16,684 nucleotides of DNA. Origin: Candidatus Zixiibacteriota bacterium (GTDB taxonomy: Bacteria; Zixibacteria; MSB-5A5; SM1-73). The translations under genes were made by a program, and so were the position numbers. The stretch spans positions 1 to 16,684 of the forward strand of contig JAGMBK010000027.1 in the NCBI GenBank assembly GCA_023129805.1, given 5' to 3'. This document shows positions 1 to 5,185 of the stretch, piece by piece. The first letter of the stretch is position 1. Every line of letters starts with the position of its first letter. The notes beneath the pieces were generated by a model. The model was not told where the DNA came from. It made no database searches and was given only the letters and a program-made list of their open reading frames with translations.

Positions 1-42
1 GCATGTCAAGCAAGTACTCTAACCGACTGAGCTAATCGCCCC
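1..42 (-). tRNA. tRNA-Val (anticodon GAC), 5' part, cut by window edge
   Basis: Read on the minus strand from 42 down to 1, the sequence gives a 7-nt acceptor strand (GGGGCGA), a D arm of the GCTC...GAG type with an AGTCGGTTAG loop, then the 5' anticodon stem CTTGC and a loop TTGACAT, followed by the first bases of the 3' stem. The loop places GAC at the anticodon, which reads valine GUC/GUU codons. The T arm and 3' acceptor strand lie outside the window, so folding of the whole molecule cannot be checked. It is the third unit of a 94-bp tandem array (see the repeat entries). Confidence 0.88.
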
Positions 43-136
43 AAAATCCTAATAAACCTCAAACTCCTAACTTTCTCCACTTGACCTTCCCCTGCCAAAG
101 ACGGGGGATACTCTAACCGACTGAGCTAATCGCCCC
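43..136 (-). repeat. 94-bp tandem unit carrying a tRNA 5' fragment (copy 2)
   Basis: On the minus strand this unit opens at 136 with the same first 28 nt as the tRNA-Val (109-136: acceptor strand and D arm). The identity then stops where the anticodon stem should begin. An imperfect GC hairpin (about 89-107) follows, then AAGGTC and an AT-richer tail ending AGGATTTT directly before the tRNA. No T loop (GGTTCGA) and no 3' acceptor strand are visible, so this cannot be a functional tRNA. The period to the tRNA is exactly 94 bp. Confidence 0.85.
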
Positions 137-230
137 AAAATCCTAATAAGCTTTAAACTCCTAACTTTTTCCACCTGACCTTCCCCCGCCTATGGCGGGG
201 GACACTCCAACCGACTGAGCTAATCGCCCC
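137..230 (-). repeat. 94-bp tandem unit carrying a tRNA 5' fragment (copy 3, promoter-proximal)
   Basis: Same organisation as the neighbouring unit: the tRNA-like 28 nt lie at 203-230 (with two C/T differences), followed on the minus strand by a perfect 8-bp GC hairpin with a 3-nt loop (183-201), then AAGGTC and a tail ending in AGGATTTT. It is the first unit read from the sigma-70 promoter at 316-344. The hairpin sits where an anticodon arm would be and AAGGTC resembles a variable loop, so each unit looks like a tRNA whose 3' half has been replaced or has decayed. An assembly artefact at a contig end is possible. Confidence 0.85.
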
Positions 231-315
231 AAAATTGAGTTTTAGAGTTTACAATCGAAGCGTCTTTATGTTCTTCGACTTTAAGCCATCGGCCTTGAAA
301 TCTTAGCTCAATTTT

Positions 316-344
316 AATATATTTCTTTCCCAATATTTTGTCAA
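316..344 (-). promoter_or_regulatory. sigma-70 promoter for the tRNA-Val array
   Basis: On the minus strand a perfect -35 TTGACA (339-344) is followed by 17 nt and then -10 TATATT (316-321). Spacing is ideal and the spacer is AT-rich. Transcription would start near 308-310 and read through both tRNA-fragment units into the tRNA. Confidence 0.75.
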
Positions 345-613
345 GATATTATTGACCCATCACCTCTGAAAAAGTAGTTTTCAGAGAGATTTTGGATTGC
401 AAACATTTATGTTTGCCTTTCAAAATTTCTGCTTTTCCAAATTTTACTTACAAGATCGAAAGATAAATAAAGCTAAACCTTCACCTGAAGTTAGCCTTCC
501 TATGACCCCTGAAGATAATCGCTGTGAAAACAAAAAATTTGTGCCTTTTCAACGAGCCAGAACCTTAATATTTTTTGGTTTAGACAAGATCCTGAACAGT
601 GTGCCGACAACTA
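345..613. other. intergenic region with two perfect dyads
   Basis: No credible gene is seen here. Two AT-rich inverted repeats lie just upstream of the tRNA promoter. One is at 364-386 (9-bp arms CTCTGAAAA/TTTTCAGAG, 5-nt loop). The other is at 399-416 (8-bp arms GCAAACAT/ATGTTTGC, 2-nt centre). Neither has a following U-tract on either strand, so a classical intrinsic terminator is unlikely. They could be operator-type sites for the tRNA promoter or ends of the flgM-like transcript. An open frame on the plus strand at 397-636 has no ribosome site and is not called. Confidence 0.5.
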
Positions 614-919
614 TTAGATTCCGAAGAGATCCATAAGCTTATCTGCGATCTTTTTGTAAACCTCCTGGCTATCGTAATCGCCATTTTGCTTTTTCTTTTT
701 CGCCTCTTGCACCTTTTTTTTCCGAATGGGAGATGAATTATCAGTAAGATCGACTTCTGGGGGTATCCTATCTGCCGAACGATTATCTGCTTCTCTATCT
801 GGACATCCTGATTGGGGTAAGATAGGAGTTATCTTTCCTCCATTCTTTTTCTCCAAGGACGAGATAGCTGGACTCTTCTTTTTATCCTCAAATTCTTCTT
901 TTCCGTTGGGGCGCGACAC
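614..919 (-). CDS. flgM: FlgM-like anti-sigma-28 factor
   Basis: A 101-residue protein if started at the GTG at 917-919, which has AGGAGA about 8 nt upstream; the frame is also open back to a TTG at 955. It is very hydrophilic with a long, apparently disordered first two thirds. The C-terminal third has the FlgM signature layout: a basic RKKKV helix start (about 66-70), then N-G-D-Y-D-S (79-84) followed by a short helix with K-I-A-D-K-L (90-95). Known FlgM proteins are about 75-100 residues, mostly unfolded, and bind FliA through the C-terminal helices. A sigma-28 promoter upstream (1102-1129) and a fliA gene in the same window support the call. It rests on a short motif, so an unrelated disordered protein remains possible. 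An out-of-frame ORF overlaps its start. Confidence 0.6.
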   Translation of the reverse strand: MSRPNGKEEFEDKKKSPAISSLEKKNGGKITPILPQSGCPDREADNRSADRIPPEVDLTDNSSPIRKKKVQEAKKKKQNGDYDSQEVYKKIADKLMDLFGI

Positions 920-1013
920 GTTCTTTTCTCCTATGCAAATGTTTGCACACTTCAATAAGATTCAACTGAGTCTCTGCTAACTTCCTGTCTGATAAAGTTA
1001 TCTTACCTTCCAT
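888..1013 (-). CDS. small 41-residue ORF overlapping the flgM-like start
   Basis: ATG at 1011-1013 with GGGAG four nucleotides upstream begins a 41-codon frame that starts MEGKITLSDRKLAETQ and ends in a very basic tail. It is the first well-placed start after the sigma-28 promoter and overlaps the start of the flgM-like gene by 32 nt in another frame. The first 26 residues look helical and protein-like, while the basic tail reads like overlap translation. It could be a real small protein, a leader peptide coupling translation to flgM, or the true N-terminus of the FlgM-like protein separated by a frameshift. A still shorter 17-codon frame precedes it and overlaps its start. Not recognised. 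Confidence 0.35.
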   Translation of the reverse strand: MEGKITLSDRKLAETQLNLIEVCKHLHRRKERVAPQRKRRI

Positions 1014-1101
1014 TTAACTCCCTGCAGATCAAATTCTCAAACCACTTGATACCCATAAATACGGATTTTTTTATTCTGTTATCACCTCTTCTCTACTATT
1101 T

Positions 1102-1129
1102 GTATCGTCTTGAAGACTTCAAAACTTTA
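1102..1129 (-). promoter_or_regulatory. sigma-28 (FliA-type) promoter upstream of flgM-like gene
   Basis: Minus strand: -35 TAAAGTTT (1122-1129), 12-nt spacer, -10 GACGATAC (1102-1109). The enterobacterial FliA consensus is TAAAGTTT-N11-GCCGATAA, so the -35 matches 8 of 8 and the -10 matches 6 of 8 with one extra spacer base. The spacer holds a small dyad (TTGAAG and CTTCAA around one base). The same layout with the same 12-nt gap recurs before fliA at 11277-11304. Confidence 0.7.
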
Positions 1130-1546
1130 CAGTTCTAACTCACCAGATGCAATTAAAAGCGGAGAAAATATGGCGAATAGTAGGTAGCTTGACTATGTCC
1201 CAATGGTGGGTTTACATCTTTAGTGTCAAGCAAACCCTACATCGAGCATGCCTGACTCTTAGCTTCTTCAGCACGCGACAAATTCCCTGCCCATATGTGA
1301 AAAAAATGCACCAACCAAGGGGAGGGTTCATCCTAAAGGGCATTTAGCCCTGCCAGTAAGGGTAAAAGGAAGAGGACAAGTCTCTCTCTACGATTGATGG
1401 TCACCGAGAATGCAGGAAAATTCCTGCGATCCTTGGCTCAACATATAAATTGTAATAAATTCAATAAAGAGAGAAGACCAACTAACTTCCGTGGTCTTTA
1501 TATGGCTTTAGGTAATTTTTCGAAGATATATGAAGAAACTAAAAAA
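1130..1546. other. intergenic region, no gene seen
   Basis: About 400 bases between the sigma-28 promoter and the 3' end of the radical SAM gene. It holds a 16-bp palindrome GCAGGAAAATTCCTGC (1412-1427) and weaker inverted repeats. Directly after the radical SAM stop codon the minus strand reads TTTTTTAG, but no strong hairpin precedes it. Open frames on the plus strand at 1147-1347 and 1394-1582 lack ribosome sites and recognisable content. Confidence 0.5.
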
Positions 1547-2674
1547 CTACGGTTTTCTGTCTTTTTCGATCATCTGCCATAAAAACTCATTGTAAAAACG
1601 CCATCTGCAATCTTTAATATAGCAATCATTTTCTCTCAGATGTTCAACTATCCTTCTGTGCTCAGTTCCGAACCAGAGCCGATCTGCTGGCTGGGTGAAG
1701 ATGTTGCCAAAAGAGGTGTTCTCAGGACGATGATCAAAATGATAGCAAGGGTAAACATCACCCCAAGGATTTATGACCAGATAGATGGGAGAAAGCCAGC
1801 ATCCCCGGCAAAACTTCCCGGTTTCAACCTCTCCATACACTTCAAACGGATGGTAGCTATTCTTCAGTTCCTTTATTAGTGTATCCACCTCTTCCCTCTG
1901 TTCTGAAAGCAGACCACCAAATACTTTGTGGTTGATTCGAAATTGGATATAATCCAGACCTACATCCTTCACCAGACAGGTAATCTCTTCCATGAAGTTC
2001 ATGTTGGCTTGACACAACCAAACTCTAGCTCCCACGATCAGATCCGATTTTTTCCTTTCTCTTTCGGAGACGATCCTTTCCAGATTGCCCAGCACTTTCT
2101 GAAATTCCCCTGGGTTTGGAGGATGATGAATCCGATTATAAACCTCATCATTGCTGGCATCTAAATTCACTCTCAAAAAAGAAAAACCCTCCACCAGAAG
2201 GTTAACTATATCAAGGGTAAATGAGGCAGCATTGCTTAAAAGGGACAAATTGAACTTCTGCTGTATACACATTTTTGCAAACTTATGAAATTCCGCATGT
2301 AGTGTAGGCTCCCCTCCTCCAGAGAGATCAACGAATTTGACTTTCAAGGAATGCAAGCTATCTATGAGTTTTGAAAAGGTGTTTGAGTTCATGAAGACGT
2401 TCTCTCCTTTGCTGTCAGCTCCGTATAGACAATCAGGACAGTTATGACTGCATGCGTAAGAGAGATAGACTCTGGCTGCATTAGGATAAGGAATGCCCCC
2501 CTTAGAAATTGTTTTTGCCCCAGGGAAAATGCTTTCAATCATTGCTTTTTCAAAAGGAGAAAATATCCCCTTCTGGTCTGGTTCGTGGATACTTCTCTTC
2601 AAAGAGAAGGTGGCTTTTGCTTTAAGTTCTGCTTCTTTTTCGGCACCTATTCCCAGGTAATCTCTGATTTTCAA
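1547..2674 (-). CDS. radical SAM/SPASM-type enzyme
   Basis: A 375-residue protein starting at TTG (2672-2674) behind a perfect AGGAGG seven nucleotides upstream. The radical SAM cluster motif CxxxCxxC is at C75, C79 and C82, which would bind the 4Fe-4S cluster that cleaves S-adenosylmethionine. SGGGEPT at 118-124 matches the GGE motif that contacts SAM. The C-terminal half carries C289, C292, C310 in a SPASM/twitch-like arrangement (C-x2-C then L-V-I-N-P-W-G-D-V-Y-P-C) plus C351 and C356, suggesting an auxiliary Fe-S cluster. SPASM enzymes modify peptides or proteins, but the substrate cannot be read from this sequence. It lies downstream of fliW with a 162-bp gap holding a 12-bp inverted repeat. 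A role in modifying a flagellar or pilus protein is a guess from context only. Confidence 0.85.
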   Translation of the reverse strand: MKIRDYLGIGAEKEAELKAKATFSLKRSIHEPDQKGIFSPFEKAMIESIFPGAKTISKGGIPYPNAARVYLSYACSHNCPDCLYGADSKGENVFMNSNTFSKLIDSLHSLKVKFVDLSGGGEPTLHAEFHKFAKMCIQQKFNLSLLSNAASFTLDIVNLLVEGFSFLRVNLDASNDEVYNRIHHPPNPGEFQKVLGNLERIVSERERKKSDLIVGARVWLCQANMNFMEEITCLVKDVGLDYIQFRINHKVFGGLLSEQREEVDTLIKELKNSYHPFEVYGEVETGKFCRGCWLSPIYLVINPWGDVYPCYHFDHRPENTSFGNIFTQPADRLWFGTEHRRIVEHLRENDCYIKDCRWRFYNEFLWQMIEKDRKP

Positions 2675-2752
2675 AAGGGTCCTCCTGGTTAAGATATGGG
2701 GAAATAAATAAAGATCAACAAAGGTCTAAGCTTTCATGTGAAGACGGTTGTG

Positions 2753-2803
2753 CCAAGAGATTGGGGTGATCACATTGAAGGTTGTCCTAAGCCAATCTCT
2801 TGG
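2753..2803. promoter_or_regulatory. 12-bp perfect inverted repeat between fliW and the radical SAM gene
   Basis: CCAAGAGATTGG (2753-2764) and CCAATCTCTTGG (2792-2803) are perfect reverse complements separated by 27 nt. On the minus-strand transcript this forms a stable hairpin about 80 nt upstream of the radical SAM start. Its loop contains AGGA, the core of CsrA-binding sites. No U-tract follows, so it is not a plain terminator. It may be an RNA processing, stability or binding element. Confidence 0.6.
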
Positions 2804-2836
2804 GGTTCTTCTTGGATGTGGTATAAAATTTTGCCG

Positions 2837-3310
2837 TTATGCAGGAGCTTTTCTGCTAAGATATTTTCGTCGGGAACGCTTCCTAAGCTCATCCAAAAGA
2901 TAATGCTTTGTGGTATAAGGACTGTGAGGCATGACTGATTGCTTGGCCAATCTGTTTTTAGGGTTTATCACCACAGGACCCAAAAGATCAGCAGAAACCA
3001 AAGAAACATTTTGAGGAACCGTGACTATAACATAGGTAACCAGATCGTTAGAGTTAGTATAATTTAGCTCTTCTAACTCTATCTCATTGATCTCCAGCTT
3101 GTAATTGGGGAAAAACTCCAAAGGATCCATGATCACAAAAGCCACATTGGAATCCTCAATGGATTGAAGCCATTTGAAAGGAGCAAATTCCTTTCTCTCC
3201 AGAATCACATATCGGTTTAGCTGAGAAAAGCCAAGAATTCCCTTGGGAAGAAGGATTACTTCAGTCTCTTTGAAATCGATCTCTCCAAATCTGGCAGTGA
3301 CAAATTTCAT
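2837..3310 (-). CDS. fliW: flagellar assembly factor FliW
   Basis: A 157-residue protein, the usual length plus a short basic tail. It has the family landmarks: an N-terminal FGEIDF strand, GILGF at 24-28, PFKWLQSIED at 44-53 followed by AFVIMDP, and GPVVINPKNRLAKQ near 111-124. FliW is a cytoplasmic beta-barrel protein. In known systems it binds flagellin and the regulator CsrA, releasing CsrA repression of flagellin translation when flagellin is exported. The ATG is preceded by a GGGGGGAG ribosome site. csrA lies 368 bp upstream on the same strand, the usual fliW-csrA linkage, though here csrA comes first and small ORFs intervene. No flagellin gene is in the window. Confidence 0.95.
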   Translation of the reverse strand: MKFVTARFGEIDFKETEVILLPKGILGFSQLNRYVILERKEFAPFKWLQSIEDSNVAFVIMDPLEFFPNYKLEINEIELEELNYTNSNDLVTYVIVTVPQNVSLVSADLLGPVVINPKNRLAKQSVMPHSPYTTKHYLLDELRKRSRRKYLSRKAPA

Positions 3311-3381
3311 GCTCCCCCCTGCGTATGTCCCAGCTTTATGAATGAGTGTAAATTAAGAACCGAAGATCGTTTGAATTCCAT
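3307..3381 (-). CDS. possible 24-residue leader peptide overlapping fliW start
   Basis: A short frame from ATG at 3379-3381 begins MEFKRSSVLN and ends with a TGA that overlaps the fliW start codon as ATGA. A GGGAGG site lies 10 nt upstream of this ATG; an alternative ATG 5 nt downstream of GGGAGG is in another frame. The ATGA junction is typical of translational coupling, but 24 codons can occur by chance. Not recognised. Confidence 0.2.
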   Translation of the reverse strand: MEFKRSSVLNLHSFIKLGHTQGGA

Positions 3382-3492
3382 TTCATTCTATCCTCCCACA
3401 ATTTTGAAGATCTCATGGGAATTGCTTCATTCAAAGAAAGAACAACCTGAAAAAGAAACATTTTGGGATCTTTCCGCTGATTTCTATATGGT

Positions 3493-3675
3493 CTAACCTT
3501 CTTCGTAATAGACAAAGCTTGAATCAAAGGGCCTCTTATTGGGCTTGGTCTTACTTGAGCGGCTTGATCGCTCCAAACAAGTATCCTGGGTTTGGTCCTG
3601 CCACCAGCTTCTGAATTTCTCCACCTTTCGATTTAGATCCTCGCCTCTTTTTTTGTCTCTGGTTTTGAAAAACAT
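3493..3675 (-). CDS. small basic ORF directly after csrA
   Basis: A 60-residue, hydrophilic, lysine- and arginine-rich frame starting MFFKTRDKKRGEDLNRKVEK. Its ATG lies 3 nt after the csrA stop, with AAGGGG at the end of csrA as a possible ribosome site, so it would be translated with csrA. It has a predicted helical first half and a polar tail; no motif is recognised. The tight spacing argues for a real gene, the composition neither for nor against. It could instead be a decayed remnant, since the next 180 bases before fliW hold only weak frames. Confidence 0.35.
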   Translation of the reverse strand: MFFKTRDKKRGEDLNRKVEKFRSWWQDQTQDTCLERSSRSSKTKPNKRPFDSSFVYYEEG

Positions 3676-3678
3676 AAC

Positions 3679-4014
3679 TCATCCCCTTGGTTTTGCTCTA
3701 TTACCTCTTTTTACCTTTTTGCTCTTTTCGAGTTTATCGGTTGGTGAAAGCTCTGAAGCAAAATCTGCCCCCAGCGATTTCTCCTGGTTCTCTTTTATCA
3801 TGGTGGCAATTCTGGAAACCTCATCCACGGTGCTCTCTGCCGCTCTTTTGTTCTCCTCCTGGATTTTGAAATATATTTCCTCTCTATGTATGGTTACTTT
3901 CTGGGGAGCGATTATCCCCAGCCGCACCTGTCGGCCCCGCACCCCTAAGATGGTTATCTTGATATCATCTCCAATGGTAATGCTTTCACCTAACTTCCTT
4001 GTCAAAATCAGCAT
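3679..4014 (-). CDS. csrA: carbon storage regulator CsrA with C-terminal extension
   Basis: Residues 1-60 are a clear Csr[21 protein letters not shown] at the start, then VRLGIIAP, then [18 protein letters not shown]. The RNA-binding residues are present: L4 and R6 on strand 1 and R44 in the HREE segment. N55 lies in the QEEN segment, a position implicated in FliW control in Bacillus subtilis. CsrA is a homodimeric RNA-binding protein that blocks ribosome sites at A(N)GGA motifs. The protein is 111 residues, about 40-50 longer than most CsrA, with a charged, lysine-rich C-terminal tail beyond residue 70. fliW is downstream on the same strand, consistent with a CsrA-FliW partner switch. A 265-bp gap to the upstream gene suggests its own promoter. 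Confidence 0.95.
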   Translation of the reverse strand: MLILTRKLGESITIGDDIKITILGVRGRQVRLGIIAPQKVTIHREEIYFKIQEENKRAAESTVDEVSRIATMIKENQEKSLGADFASELSPTDKLEKSKKVKRGNRAKPRG

Positions 4015-4171
4015 AGCCCCATCTTCCCACAGCGAAAGATTTCTGAAGACCAGGAAAGTGCGCCCTTGCTGGAAAATCGTCCTATTTTTTTAAAAATGCC
4101 GACTTATCTGAATTGATCAAAGAATCAAAAAATCTTTCCGGCCTTCCTGTCGTCTTGTCTTTGATAACCCT

Positions 4172-4183
4172 TGTCAATTGACA
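4172..4183. promoter_or_regulatory. perfect 12-bp palindrome upstream of csrA
   Basis: TGTCAATTGACA is self-complementary and lies about 160 bp upstream of the csrA start in the 265-bp gap. It includes a TTGACA hexamer on both strands, but no convincing -10 lies at 17 nt. It might be a regulator site; chance is possible. Confidence 0.3.
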
Positions 4184-4279
4184 CATTCTCAAACTCGTTC
4201 GGCCGCTTTTCTGGAGCTTACATCTCATAAGAATCGGTATGAAATCCAAATTCCTTAACTTTCCCTTCCGCTTTTCGTA

Positions 4280-4681
4280 TCAGGAGATCAATTTATTGTC
4301 CGCCGCAACTGATTTCAGCTTTTTCATGATATACAGTACCCTTTGACTATCTCCTAAGACCGATTCTAAGGATCGTTCAATCTTTTCAATCAACTCCCTG
4401 TTTTTTTCCAGCTCTATCTCCCCATGTCGGGAAAGCTTATAAAGGCCTCCCACCTCCATTCTTACCACCCGGATCATTCTGCTTATGTCCCAAGTGGCGC
4501 GACCGGTCTGATCAACCAGATCCAGAATCTCATCATAAACCCGAGTGGAAAGGCCTCCTGCCTCCCTTGCCTTAGATGCGGCATAAGCTAAGTTGGAGGC
4601 CATTCTCTTCGCCTGCACGGAAAGCTCCTCCAGCGATTTCAATACGTCTGAAGCTTTTTCGATCTGTTCAGACTTGATCAT
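4280..4681 (-). CDS. small all-helical protein resembling a receptor (MCP) signalling tip
   Basis: A 133-residue protein from the ATG at 4679-4681, which follows GGGGGAG; an in-frame TTG lies 12 nt earlier. It is predicted to be helical throughout, with no membrane segment or signal peptide. Residues 30-43 (NLAYAASKAREAGG) and the following V-x-x-E-I-x-x-L segment resemble the hairpin tip of methyl-accepting chemotaxis proteins (LALNAAIEAARAG...VADEVRKLA). The spacing is about three residues shorter and the usual tip glutamates are not all kept. It lies 67 bp after a response regulator gene and upstream of csrA, in a block of signalling genes. Possible roles are a scaffold or partner for the nearby kinases. 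The similarity may merely reflect coiled-coil composition, so the family is uncertain. Confidence 0.7.
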   Translation of the reverse strand: MIKSEQIEKASDVLKSLEELSVQAKRMASNLAYAASKAREAGGLSTRVYDEILDLVDQTGRATWDISRMIRVVRMEVGGLYKLSRHGEIELEKNRELIEKIERSLESVLGDSQRVLYIMKKLKSVAADNKLIS

Positions 4682-4747
4682 ATTCTCCCCCAATCATTGA
4701 CTTCGTTATTGATGATTTTGAAATGATAAAAGGTCAAAAAATCAAAC

Positions 4748-5170
4748 CTATGCTGAGATGCTTATCAACTCTCTTATCTTTTTTTTAAGTTCATCCAAAT
4801 TGGAGGACTTCACCATGTATGCATCTGCCAGCCATGACTGAAAGTCACTTTTGTAGGTGGAATATGCTGAATTTAGTATAATGGGAGTGTTTTTATTGAG
4901 CTTTCTCAAACCACCCAAAACCTTAAGACCGTTCTGGTCTTGCAGTTTGATATCCAGAATCACCAGATCGGGCGATTCAACCTCAACCATCCTCAAAGCT
5001 TCTTCCCCTCTGGTGGCGGTTCTCACCCGATACCCTTCTTCTGAAAGTTCCTTTTCATACAGCTTTAGAATGTGTTCCTCATCATCCACCACCAATATAC
5101 TCGTTCTGTTGGATGAGTTGATCTGATTTCGCTTGAGTTGGGGCTCTACTTGAGATTGCTTGATCCGCAC
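4748..5170 (-). CDS. single-domain response regulator (receiver only)
   Basis: A 140-residue protein starting at GTG (5168-5170) behind GGGAGG. After a 22-residue polar lead it is a receiver domain: SILVVDDEEHILKLY with acidic D29/D30, the phospho-acceptor D73 in LVILDIKLQDQNG, the switch residue S101 in ILNSAYS, and K121 in YMVKSS. No output domain follows, as in CheY and Spo0F. It begins 15 nt after the stop of the PAS-GAF histidine kinase, so it is very probably that kinase's partner. It may signal by protein contact or relay phosphate to another protein. Confidence 0.93.
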   Translation of the reverse strand: MRIKQSQVEPQLKRNQINSSNRTSILVVDDEEHILKLYEKELSEEGYRVRTATRGEEALRMVEVESPDLVILDIKLQDQNGLKVLGGLRKLNKNTPIILNSAYSTYKSDFQSWLADAYMVKSSNLDELKKKIRELISISA

Positions 5171-5185
5171 CTTTGCCTCCCTGTT

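Noticed and set aside
1..230. Possible CRISPR array
   Set aside because: Only three units, the repeated part is tRNA sequence, and the 66-bp parts between are also repeated, so they are not spacers.
3336..3527. 63-codon minus-strand frame between csrA and fliW
   Set aside because: Its start has no ribosome site and overlaps the small ORF at 3493-3675; composition is not protein-like.
3725..3760. ACCGATAA resembling a sigma-28 -10 inside csrA
   Set aside because: No -35 match at 15-16 nt and it lies within the csrA coding sequence.
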